DNA of 64,000 nt from contig BSQZ01000001.1 of assembly GCA_033239005.1 (NCBI GenBank), positions 18,989,000-19,052,999 on the forward strand, read 5' to 3'. The translations under genes and the position numbers were made by a program. Shown in pieces: positions 25,966-37,500 of the stretch. Each line of letters starts with the position of its first letter. Within the stretch, counting starts at the first letter, position 1. The notes below the pieces were generated by a model that searched no databases, was not told the origin of the DNA, and saw nothing but the letters and a program-made list of their open reading frames with translations. Origin of the DNA: Lamellibrachia satsuma. Lineage: Eukaryota > Annelida > Polychaeta > Sabellida > Siboglinidae.

Positions 25966-26258
25966 GTCATTGGTTGGGAAATGCATTTCTACTGGCTTTC
26001 ACAATGCCTATCCATTGGCGCTCTCATTTGAAGAAACAATCCTGTGACACGGATGTCGTGGGGTGAGTTCAAAATGGCACCTGCCAAGCGAGAGTGATTG
26101 AAAAGATGCGATATGTCATTGGTTGGGAAACGCATTTCTATGGGCTTTCACAATGCCTATCCATCGGTGCTCTCATTTGAAGAAACAATCCTTTGACATG
26201 GAGTCAGTTAAAAATTGCACCTGCCAAACAAGAGTGAGTGAAAGATGAGATATGTCAA
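25966..26258. repeat. Tandem duplication, 149-bp unit x2
   Basis: gtcattggttgggaaa starts at 25966 and 26115; each unit continues through ggctttcacaatgcctatcc and gaagaaacaatcc to caccTgccaa.cgagagtga. The copies differ by scattered substitutions and a short deletion in the second. Confidence 0.9.
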
Positions 26259-26584
26259 CATCAACGTTCACAACAATCGATGCCTTTTTCATAAACGTGA
26301 ATAAGAACAACATTTGATTTTGAGTGTGATTGTAATCATATTTGGTCATATTAGATGTATTTGCATGCATGTACTAAAGATGTTTCAAGCATTACTTCCA
26401 TGTTTATAAATTTAAAATAAAGTTTCAAATTACTTTTTCACGAATCTTCATGTGTTGGCTCTTTTTTATTATGTACATTTGGCCATATAATCATTTTCCT
26501 ATTTTTCATTATCATGTCATGTTTTGGCTTCATTATTTTTTAAATAGTCTAAATACTAAGGCTTAAATGTATGCAAAGTTGTGA
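26259..26584. other. No gene recognised
   Basis: AT-rich, featureless. Confidence 0.4.
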
Positions 26585-26835
26585 CTACTGTGAAGGTGAT
26601 AATGCCAACCTTGCTGCACAGCTAGTAAGACTTGATTGGACCAATAACGGCTAAACTTGACTTGGCCTAGCTGCCATTGTAAAAAACCTAATTCGGCCAG
26701 TAACAACTGTCATTTGACATTTGCTCAACTTGCATTGGCTTACCTGTGCAAAAACCAAATGGGCCAATAAAGGCTGTCATTATGTTAACCAGCATTGGCT
26801 TGCCAGTGAAAAAAAATCAGTTGAGCCAACAATTG
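26585..26835. repeat. Very degenerate tandem repeat around ggccaataa / cattggct
   Basis: Four or so loose units of about 55-60 bp, each with a ttggcc/gggcc word, aataacggct or aataaaggct and gtcat. Confidence 0.45.
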
Positions 26836-27699
26836 TTGTCATAGGCCGTTCGTGCGCTTTAAGGTTACACCTTTTAGAATGTTCAAGACTGGCGAAATTT
26901 TATTTCTGGCTAAGGGCCTGCCAGCCATTGGCCTCTGGGCAGGTGTTAGCTTGCAGCCCTGAAGACAGACAGTGAGATGAAGTACAAATGATTCAGTGTG
27001 TATAGCACTTAGCATGGGATAAACTGACAAATCCACGTTTTAACAGGTCAATCTGCCAGGGGTAGTGTAGTACTACGACCACCTCTGGTTAGCGAGGATG
27101 CAAAAATTAGACTTGCTTTGATGTGTAAGGTAAATTGCAAAAAAAATCTACACCTTCGGGGGCAAATAAAAACTTTGCAAGTCTGCAACACTGATTGTTA
27201 GCAGATATGTCTGATCAATGTGTGGAATTACATACCACTTAAAATAACCATATTTTTTACTAAGTCTGACGTAGACACTCAGTCAGATGCATGCATATTT
27301 CTTATGTCACTAACTGAGTGTGCAATGTGCAATCAATGGGTACCACGCAGCCACCTGTCTGATTTGTTTATGTGTTTCCATGTATTTCAGAATGATTTGC
27401 CTGGGTTATTTCACAGGCCTGCAGTATATGCGTTTGCATGTTTCTACCAAGTGGGTACCATTAATATTTATTTTAAATTTGGTTGTTGGATGTTTTTGTT
27501 TTGAAGTTGTCTTTGTGCCAGAGCACACATGGTATTTTAAGGATACTGTAACATTGCAAGGAATTGAGAGGTTTGTATTTAGTTATTAACTGTTCAATAT
27601 GACACTAACCACTCCTATTTTTTTCTTTGCAATATTAATTTGCGCATCTATGCAGCAGTTTAGATTATAACAGTATTATTTCTACTATGATGATCAAAC
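26836..27699. other. No gene recognised
   Basis: The frames at 27220-27589 look like chance frames in AT-rich DNA. Confidence 0.35.
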
Positions 27700-28200
27700 A
27701 ATTGTATCAGGACCTATAATTATTATTCTTAATGTATATCACAGGTTTGGAAGATATACCAAACAAAGTAATAAAATGTGTGGATCACACAAAAGTATTA
27801 AAACAGTTTAGAAGAGATGGCGATTTTTTAAACTTTACAAAGGTATGAAGATATTGATAGAAATAATTTCCTAAAACTTAAAGAAGGTAGCAGAACTTAA
27901 GGGCACAAAGCAGTAGTAAGTACTAAGAAAGGAACAGTGTAGATTGGGTATATGAGAAGCTGGGCTGGTGAGAAGTACACATTCTCACATCTAAGATGAT
28001 AAATGAATGAAACACGTTATCTACTAAATTGTGTTGCTGCTAGCAGTGTGAACATATGTTTAAAAATAAAATAGCTGATTTCTGACAAGGTTGTGCTATA
28101 CATATGGATGACAAATTGTTGGCCTCTCGATTAGCCAATATACATTGGCTTCCTTGCCAGCTTGCATAGTGCTTTGGGTGGCAACAGTCTTGTTAAATCA
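27700..28200 (+). mobile_element. LINE family A, internally deleted old copy A3
   Basis: 27717-27835 shows the RT region in broken frame (GPII..L..Y, then DIPNKVIKCVDHTK, where DHT replaces the catalytic DD). It jumps to the C-terminal region at about 27840 (YEDIDRNNFLKLKEGSRT) and the 3' UTR ending tcttgttaaatc near 28198. It belongs to the same older subgroup as A5 (KEG.. rather than KKDSR..). Confidence 0.78.
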
Positions 28201-28744
28201 TTTATGAACTATTCTAGTAACAGACGTGGTCAAGAAATGAGAGCAAAACAGTGTAAATACATTGCACCAATGAACCTACCTGTAATCTTCAGTGCTGATG
28301 ATACCTTGCTCTGCTCAGCAGAAGTTTGACTATTACTACAGTAACTGTCATGGCCTATTTGTGGTGGTTGTCAGTCATAAGGATAGTTTACTGTTGTCAG
28401 AGCCAACAGTACACCTGTAGGATTTGGGGATTTTCCATCTTACAGGAGGTACTTAATTTACTATATGGAATGTATTTGTAGAAATGTGTTGATATATCGT
28501 CCTTTGCCATAGGTAAGCACCTACCCTGAAATCAAACTAACTGCGTATCGGTCTGCGCATCATAGGTGTAACATGAAATCAACACAAAAGTTATAATTAT
28601 TAATAGTGTCGATTGAAACTACGTCCTTAATGCCAACAATAAGCACAAATAATACACGTTTTAGTAAAAGAACATTAATAGAACCAAGAACATTAATAAG
28701 AACAGAAAACATGATAAAAAAAAAATATTTGGTGGACAACTAGG
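28201..28744. other. No gene recognised
   Basis: Non-coding AT-rich sequence between LINE fragments. Confidence 0.4.
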
Positions 28745-28862
28745 TGGGCACAAATCTCAGGAGGGCGGATTACACATAGATTAAAATTGTTGGCCTCTTG
28801 ATAAGCCAATAGCTTCCTTCATTTGCCATCTGGGCCTTTGCCTTGGATGGCAATCTTGTAAG
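28745..28862 (+). mobile_element. LINE family A, 3' tip only, copy A4
   Basis: Only the last codons and UTR remain: caggagggcggattacacatag, then ttggcctcttgataagccaat, gccatctgggcctttgcctt and gatggcaatcttgt. It abuts the minus-strand L2-like element directly, so it probably inserted into or at the edge of that element. Confidence 0.8.
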
Positions 28863-30265
28863 AGCAATGGGTCGGTAATTGTTGTTATCAGACAGGTCAG
28901 TGAGGTCACCAGCTTTATTTTTAATTATGGGGGCTATGACTGTAATCATCATAGTATCTGGTAAGAAACCGTGAATTAACATGCTGCTATATAACAGTGA
29001 CGTGAGAACATGGAGTTTTTCATTTGCATATTTAAAATGTTCATTACACTATCGTAACCCTGGGCTTTGCCTATAGGCATTGCATATATTATAATTATCT
29101 AAAATTTCCTTAACCTTAGCAATCATTTGATCATTAAACTGTACATTGCTACAGTATTCGTTGATCATCTTGGTGTTGGCTAGAGAACCAGGTATAGAGT
29201 TAAGGAGGGACTGGTAATGATGAAGCCACCTATTCTTTACATTTTCTGCACCTGAGGCACCACCAACATTGCTTGGATTTGGCAACCTGGCATTATTCAT
29301 ATGTTTTAGGTCCTTCCAGAAGTTTTTGAAGTCATTATTGCATAGTTTAGAAGCAAGTCGCTCAGCTTTAAGCATTCAGCATTTTTTTCACAAAATCTTT
29401 TGTTGCGTTTAAAATGAGCACATCTAATTTTCATTATATCGTACAAGGGACCATGATGACAGCAGACCTCTGACCAGGTCGTTCATGCCAACAACAGTGC
29501 TTAAAAGATGTGTTGCTGGCCTTAGTAGGGATTGCCTTGGCAGCATCCTTGAGTGATTTTATAATATTGTAAAGTTTGCATAGCAAAGTGCGATGGGCAT
29601 CATCATTACAATTAGGGTTAGTACAGCATAAAACCTCATGAGGTACATCAGTAGCAGATAAAAGCAAACCAGTTTGTGTATGATAGTCATGGCGATCATG
29701 GGGGAGGCAGCATTCCACACAGGACAATGTGGTTGAATTTGTTCCTGTGTGGGGGGCCTCTGAAGAAGGTAATAACGTAGAGGTAAAGGGTCGGAAGAGA
29801 CACAGTCATATTTAACTTCCATATCAGAGATTGATCAATGACTGGAGTGGTTGCTGAGCACGTGGTCGAGGCAGCTCCTTGAGCCGTGTACATCACTAGC
29901 ATAAGTAAAAGCGTCAGAGGGGAGAAGCAATGTGTCACTTGGAATAAGGTGACAGTCATTTATAAAAGCATTGAGAAATGGAGTAAAAAAAACGGCTTCT
30001 TAATATCCACATTAAAATCACCGATAATGAATATATTGGCTGATTCAAATAAATTGCTTATGGCCTGGATTTTTCCTAAAATATCTTGATATTCATCAGC
30101 ATTGTCGTCACTCTAATAGGGTAGGTAGACATTAAGAAGAAGAATAGTGGTATTAGAGCTGGTAACTTTTAGACCCAGGAGTCACTTCTCATCAATGGTT
30201 CAATAAAGGGGTCGAGTGAACGCCTCCATAAAAAGCAAAGCCCGCCATGAGGGTGTCCACTCAAA
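28863..30265 (-). mobile_element. L2-like LINE remnant on the minus strand
   Basis: Read from 30265 leftwards: the endonuclease start region DYGDGLSGHPHGGLCFLWRR; NVYLPY; IIGDFNVDIKKPFF (catalytic GDFN); SRSCLDHVLSNHSSH; the SDPLPLRYYL region (SDH-type motif with H changed); a linker; AERLASKLCNNDFKNFWKDL and LPNPSNVGGASGAENV; then SMLIHGFLPDTMM and VIAPIIKNKAGDLTDL..NNYRPIALT from the RT fingers. Many stops and frameshifts. The RT palm (YADD) is missing where copy A4 begins. Clade call is from motif memory. Confidence 0.82.
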
Positions 30266-30770
30266 CCATCACCATAATCAATGGAACTATTATTATTAAT
30301 TATTATTATTAATTATATACATGTGTGTCTATGTTGTTTACAAACATACAGCTGTACATACACACACACATAGTTTTGTATGCACAATGACATATACACA
30401 TGCTCACATACACACAAATACAAACATAATATTATAATTACATGGACACAGGATTTTCAATTTGAATGAGATTGCATTTCACCACCCACCACACCAATCT
30501 TTCCATGCCCCCCCCACCAATGACCATTCCAGGAAATTCTGCTGTAGAGAACTTGAGGTCACCAATGGTTCATTGAACCAGCTACTCAGCAGTAGCCAAT
30601 CAACTGCCCAGTTTTGACTGGCTGAGTGGCTGGCACTGGCTGCATTGACTGACTGACCTGTCATGCTGTGATCTGTCTATGCCTGCCCCTCTCCCATTGC
30701 AGTGTATCTCATTGCCTTATAGCATAGCAATAGCTTTCATTATACTTGATTGTCATTTCTGTTTGGACAG
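30266..30770. other. Region upstream of SLC6 exon 1; simple repeats
   Basis: (TTA)n at 30287-30315 and CA-rich words at 30355-30420. No promoter element or 5' UTR exon could be picked out with confidence. Confidence 0.4.
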
Positions 30771-30800
30771 TCCGACAGCATGGTCGCAGTAATGAAACCG
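30771..30800 (+). CDS. SLC6 exon 1 (short first coding exon)
   Basis: The acceptor tttctgtttggacag ends at 30770 and the donor gtgagt starts at 30801. The ATG at 30780 gives MVAVMKP (7 residues) and joins exon 2 in phase 0 with AEDVVMIP. Because the exon has a good acceptor, an upstream 5' UTR exon is expected but I could not locate it. If this exon is wrong, translation could start at the in-frame ATG at 32877. Confidence 0.65.
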
Positions 30801-31433
30801 GTGAGTGAAGATGTGTATGGTAATTATATCATGGCAACCATTGGCTCAGTGTGCAGTACTCTGCGATGTGTGTACATGTGTGGGAATATTACTTTACCAG
30901 AGCAACACAATAAATCAACAGCCTGGACAAATAATGTAAAGGATATAGCTGCCAGTTGAAAAGCATGTAGTCTGCATGACATGGTGGTGTAATATGTATT
31001 CATTTAAAGCTAAATATTATGATATATTGATAGGCAAAATAATAGGCCTATATGCATATACATGTACATTACAGTCACATATAAAATCTATGATTATACA
31101 TTACAGCAACAGTATAACATATTACTATATCTATGTGTTATGTTACACTTACAAAGTTCTGCGTTGTAAAGCGCTTTGAACAGAAAAAAGGATTGAAACA
31201 GCTCTATAAAAGACTATTATTATTATTATATATTTAGAATGTTTTATTAACAATAGCGACCTCATTTGGTCTTAGTGAAAGTCTCCCTGATCAATACAAT
31301 AATGCCACATCATATACTTTTGATCCAGGTAAATGGAAAAAATTTTTGTATTATTATTCAGATCTCTTAAATATTTATATCGTGAATGTTTACAAAATTA
31401 TATATTTGTACCTGGAGCTTTGTGACATATATA

Positions 31434-31500
<67 letters not shown>

Positions 31501-34500
31501 CTAGTATATATACTATATAATAATATATTGCCAACACGTTTCTAAACCTTTTCATTCAGTGTTATTCCTGTATTACTGGAGAGCAAGTGTGTCCAGGAAA
31601 ATAACATTTACTGACTTTGTTGAAGTCATACAGACAAACCAACATGATATACAGACAAACCAAATTGATGCATGTGCCAGGGCTGTAGCTGGGTGTCATT
31701 TATATTACAGACGGTTGGTAGGACTTAGTCTATATGCAATAAGGAACACTATATATGCATGCAATAAATTGGTAAATGGCAATAACCTTTTATTGATGTA
31801 CATATATATCCATGGGCACTGTTGGAGACTAGATAACCAAGGCAATGCATAGTGTAGGCCAATTGTATGTTATGTCCATGGGTATTGCTGGAGACTAGAT
31901 AACAAAAGAAATTCCATATGCACATTGTAGACCAGTTGTACTATGTCCATGGGCCATTTATTGATGTAGATGACATAACGCAAGCAGTCTGCATCAATAA
32001 ATAGAGATTTGCATATCCTTTCAATAGTTTACATGCACTGCTTGGGCTGATCTAATATTTAATATAACATTATGTTGCAACACTAGTTTTGCTATGTTAG
32101 TAGGAAATGACTAAAAAATTAACATAAGTTAAGTACAGTACAACTTTGTTTATTCAGAGTTGGAGTGACTGGATATACACTTCATGGTATCTAAGTGTTT
32201 AAGTTAAATTGTGTGTTTACGCAAGGCAGTGTGCATCCTGGCGAGACCAGGCTAATGTTTTGAGTTGTGATGATATTTTAGTTATTGAAATTCATATTTA
32301 AAGAAGTTGTACTGTATATAGTACACCCACAATGAAGCGAGGGAACCTTATTATAGAGATACCTTTGTAGTAATATATAGGCAAATTCTCCAGTGTGTGT
32401 AAAATATCTTATATCAGGATAGCTATACACGCAGGTCGTAACTGTATATATGGCAGTTCCTGGTACTTTCACTTTGGTGAACTGTGGATCATTCCTGATC
32501 ATGAGACACCCGCTTCTACCCACATTTGACCATGTAGCTAGGGTGCTTTGTTAATGCAAACTTTTCTGTATCAGTTGGTACAGTACTGCAGACTGTGAAA
32601 TCATGATTTATGGCGTCAATAGTCAGCTACATGGGTTGTCCACAAGCTAGCCATGGGTTGCATGCACATAAATTGTTCACTGATGGCCTTATAGTTTGTC
32701 CACAAATTGTCCTTATGTTGACCATTAGGTTAGCCATGGGTTGTCATTCAGATGGTCAAAACCTGACTAGGGGTTGTTCACAAAGTTCCCAAATGTTTGC
32801 TATGATTTGTCCACAAGTTGTTCAGAGGATGGCTTTGAAAGTATTGTTGTCCCTTTGACAGGCTGAAGATGTAGTCATGATCCCCAAGTCAGTTGGTGAC
32901 AGGTCATGTGCGGACAAGGACTTCTCCATAAGTACAAATTCTGAGGATGAAAACCGAGAGCGAGGCAACTGGACGGGGAAGTTGGACTTCCTACTCTCAT
33001 GTCTCAGTTATGCCGTCGGACTCGGCAACCTGTGGCGATTCCCATACCTATGCTATCGCAATGGCGGAGGTAAGTCTTCATTCGCAGCGCAACATGTCAG
33101 TGTATGTGATTATAGATATTAAATGTGCAGATCAAATGCTAGACATGACCTGATAGTACTGTAGAACAGCATAACTGATAATGGTTATTTTATTTGTCCA
33201 ACTAGCGAAAGTGCTTATACTAAGTTACAGGTTTAATTTCACATGCAGTGTGGCATTTCAAGAATACATTCGAGTGTGATATGTTGGACCAGACAGTCGG
33301 TCTGATGGACGGACGGATGGACGGAGTGGTTTCCTGATACACACCTCACCTAATTCTTTCTGTCACATTACAGGTGCATTCCTTATACCGTACCTCTTCA
33401 TGCTGGTCTTTGCTGGCATTCCATTGTTCTTCATGGAACTGTCGTTTGGCCAGTTTGCAAGCGAGGGCGTCATCACAGTGTGGAAGGTCTGCCCGCTGCT
33501 CCAGGGTGGGTTTCCCTTCACTGATTCTAACTTTCTAATGATTTTTTTTGTATAACGTCACATCCAATGCAGTTCACAATGATTTATAGACAATCTGATG
33601 AAAATAGCATGTTGCAGTAAAACGATACTTGTGATATTATAGATAACATTATAGATAATATTTATTTTTAAAAATAATTAAGATGAGAGGTTATTGAAAT
33701 AGTTGCATGAAATATAAGACATCATAAAATAAAATAAATTAGGTTGAATTTAAAGCAAATTAGTAAATTAAATTAAACATAAGCTACATAAATATAAAAG
33801 TGACGCTAAAATGTTGCAGCGGTGAATTATGCAGTAAACAGGTGTGTCTTCAAGGCTGACTTGAAAGAGTCTAGCAAGATTTTTCATTGTTTTCTGTGAC
33901 ATCTTATTGTCATTGTAGGTATAGGATGGGGTATGTTCATTGTGTCCAGCTTCATCGCTGTCTACTACAATATGGTCATTGCGTGGTCACTCTTCTACCT
34001 GCTGGCCTCACTCAACACTCAGGTGCCGTGGTCAACTTGTGACAACCACTGGAATACACCTGGTCAGTGAATCTTCTCTCCAGACTCACCCACTCACCAC
34101 CCTTTGGGGTGAATAGAATAATAAAAAAATAACAAGTTTATTAAGTTTTAATCACCATACAAGGAATAATTAATTTAATAAATTATTATATTGTAAAGCA
34201 ACTCAGGTGATCCCATTGAAACCCTGCAGGGCGTATAACGGGACCACCTGTAGAAACGGTATATAAAACATGTAATTAGTTATGATGTATGCAATATACT
34301 GGTTTAACGATGGTGAAAAATTACATACAACTAATTGCTGTATAATTATACATAAAATTGGAATTAAAACTTTTACAATAAAATATAAATTATACAATCA
34401 GGTTGATACATGAATATGCTAGAATAACTATTAAAATTATTCAATTCTCAACAATGTAACGTGAACACCTTTTGATGGTATCTATATAGGTGGGATCATC

Positions 34501-37500
34501 TAATCATTTGTTGCCGATGGGATGCCATAGACCCCTTGACTAGTAAGCAGTGGGAGGGAATAGTGTAAAGAAACATTTCACTCACTGATTAACAGTTTAT
34601 GGATACATGGAAAAATTAGGCTTGATCAAGTCTATTATAGGCTCTATGTTCTTGGATGGACAGTTGGGCTGTCCATGTCATCAGTTCCTATCATTGACCT
34701 CAGACGACCTGATGTTGATGCTGGGAGCACTGATTGGCAGCATCCAGCTGGGTCCAGTGTGTATTTCATATACTGTGACCTTGTTCCTGGGTTGTGTTGC
34801 ATCCTTAATAGTTGGTTATGGTTAATTGATGGCAGTGTATTGACTGGCTAGTCATGATAAGAAGTCCTCTGGGGCTTGAACACTTGACTATTGGAGTGGA
34901 AAATGGATGACCTAACCACTATGTGTAACGCCATAAAACCATTGTATTAACTGCATGGATATTTGAGTGCATAGAACAGACAGCTGATCCCATCATCTTA
35001 AGGACTGGCCATCAGCTGTTGGTCTAAATTGGCCAGTAGGTCTCATGGTTGATGGTGTCTAAGGGTTCGATTTTGAACCTATGCATTGGACTTGGACAGA
35101 ATATCCGGCTCCTGAATATCTATGTTAATGTATTGTTAATGACGTCAGAGGTAATATCTAGCAAAGTGACATTGTTACTGTTGGCTCCATGTAGCTAGTA
35201 CATGGCTGAGTGATAGGCAGTATTAGGCACGGTCTGGTTGAGAAAGTAAGGCAGTAGTGCTAGTATTTATCATATCACCTCATGTAGCAATTTAGGCAGT
35301 CTGGTATGACAAGGCTATCTTTGTCTGCATCCCATGAAGTTTGTGGCACTGTCAGCTGGTTAACTCATCTTTAGCCAGACTAATAGATGATTATATAAGT
35401 CGTGGCCATGAGCCAGGTTCCCTGGTTTATCTATTTCAAGTCACATGCAGGTGTCATTAATGTACAAAACTGGAGCTCTGCATCCAGGCAGGGTTGAGTT
35501 TTTACTGCCAAAAAACCTCCGGGCTGGTCAGTAAAAAACTGGTAAAAATTGGTTGGCTACATGTAGCCTTTGCTGGATGTAATGTTTTGGCCCAGAAAGC
35601 AATACCTGAACCAACAAAAATGACCAGAAGTAATATCATTGGATGTCACAATAGCAACAACACTTGAAACACTTAATACAATGTCATTATCAATGTGTTT
35701 TTTGACAAAATACACACAACTGTACAGGGTCAGGGTGAGGGTTATAGAAGTGATACAGCTCTGCTGATTTGTATACTGCTACCCAGGTGATGACTACCAA
35801 GGGTCATGCTATCATAAAAAATAGTAAAACCTGTGTCAGCAAGCAAAGTAAATGAAAGTGAATTTTTTTAATATGTAGATCTGTTCAGAAATACCAGCCA
35901 AACACATGGTCAGTTCAAACAGATAAATGACCACTAACCCCTGCTCTATACACCCAGGGACGGATCTAGGCTTGTTGGCAGAGGTGGGGGGTTCATGTAA
36001 AAAAATCAAACAATAGAAATGCACGAAAATATCAACAAAATGCCTATATCTGTTGCAACGATTGTTTTCTGGATTGATACGATTGAATGATATAACGTAA
36101 TTATAATTGGATTAACTAGTTGTGTGTCCATTGCCTCAACAGCGGTCAAAGATCTTCCCTTACAGAATTGGTAATGGAAACAAATAATTGTTAGTTAACT
36201 AACTAACACTTGAGCCTACATTGATACCAGTTCCCACGTATACTTTGTCTATTACTGTAATATTTGTCATGGAACAGAAGGGGTCAAAGAACCCCCTCCA
36301 GGGCCTAGGGGGAGTCTAAATTGGGACCTATAAGTCCCACTGGATCCACTACTGTAAGCCACTGGTGACAAGGAGGCATGTGCCATTCTGTAGGTAGCAG
36401 TGTATAATTATGTGGTGCTCAAAGGCAGGAATGCATGCCTGCACATTATTCATGTGTGTCCCATTACACTACCCACTGACCCTATTGTAGAACAGTGACC
36501 GCTCTCATTCACAAGATTCCAGGAGACCAGGTTCACCTGCTCTTGCTGTCACTGTATGGAAGTCTTGGCCATATCTCTCTGCCTGCAGGTTGTCCAGTCA
36601 CAGTCAATCGCCTTGAGATTATGTTCACCCTGAGACAGTTCCAGATTATTTTCTTATCTGGAAATGATGTTCTATCTAGCCACTAAAAGAAGACCATGCA
36701 GTTTGGTTTACAAATTGTTTATTATAACAAAAGTATGTGAAATGGAAAGGGTAATAAAAAACCGAATGAGCTAACATGTATAGCTGTTTTCCCAAGTCCC
36801 ATCACTGGCCAATCAAGTCTTACCTACAATTTCACTGATGTCATCACAGTTGGCATAAGTACATACTTTGTTGTAAAATTCAATAAACCACATTGTTAAT
36901 TACTGTAATACATCTGTATTACCAGACTTTTCTCTTTAGCAATCTGTTACAGTCATTTTGGCTCAGAACTGAGGGAGGCTTTAATAACAAGGTTCCACTG
37001 TACTTTGAAATACCTGTACAAGTATTGTGTTTTAATTATTTACTGTAACACAGATATGCTTGCAATTGTTGCCTGTGTAAAATAACATATTCTCTAACAG
37101 CAGATCTGAAAGGCTAAACATGTGATTGAAACCTGTACAAAGCGATAGTTAGGCTGCATTTGGAATATTGTATACAAGCTTGGAGGCCATATCATAAGAG
37201 GGACATAGATAAGCTAGAAAAAATACAATGAAGAGCAACTGAAATGATTCCAGAATTGAGAGACCTTATAGTTATGAAAGTCCCTTATTTGAAATTTAGA
37301 ATGTGGCTTGACAACACAAGAGACCAAATAGAAATGTTTAAAATAGTGAATGGTTATGAGGATATTTATAGGAATATGTTCTTCAAACTTAAAGAAGGCG
37401 GTAGAATTAGAGGACAAAAAGCAACACTAGTTAAGGAACAGTGTATGTTGGACATGAGAAAGTACTCATTCTCACAGAGGGTGATAAATGAATGGAACAA

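Noticed and set aside
34866..35085. Functional tRNA genes
   Set aside because: Box-like motifs are present but acceptor stems and full cloverleaf pairing are not; SINE remnants fit better.
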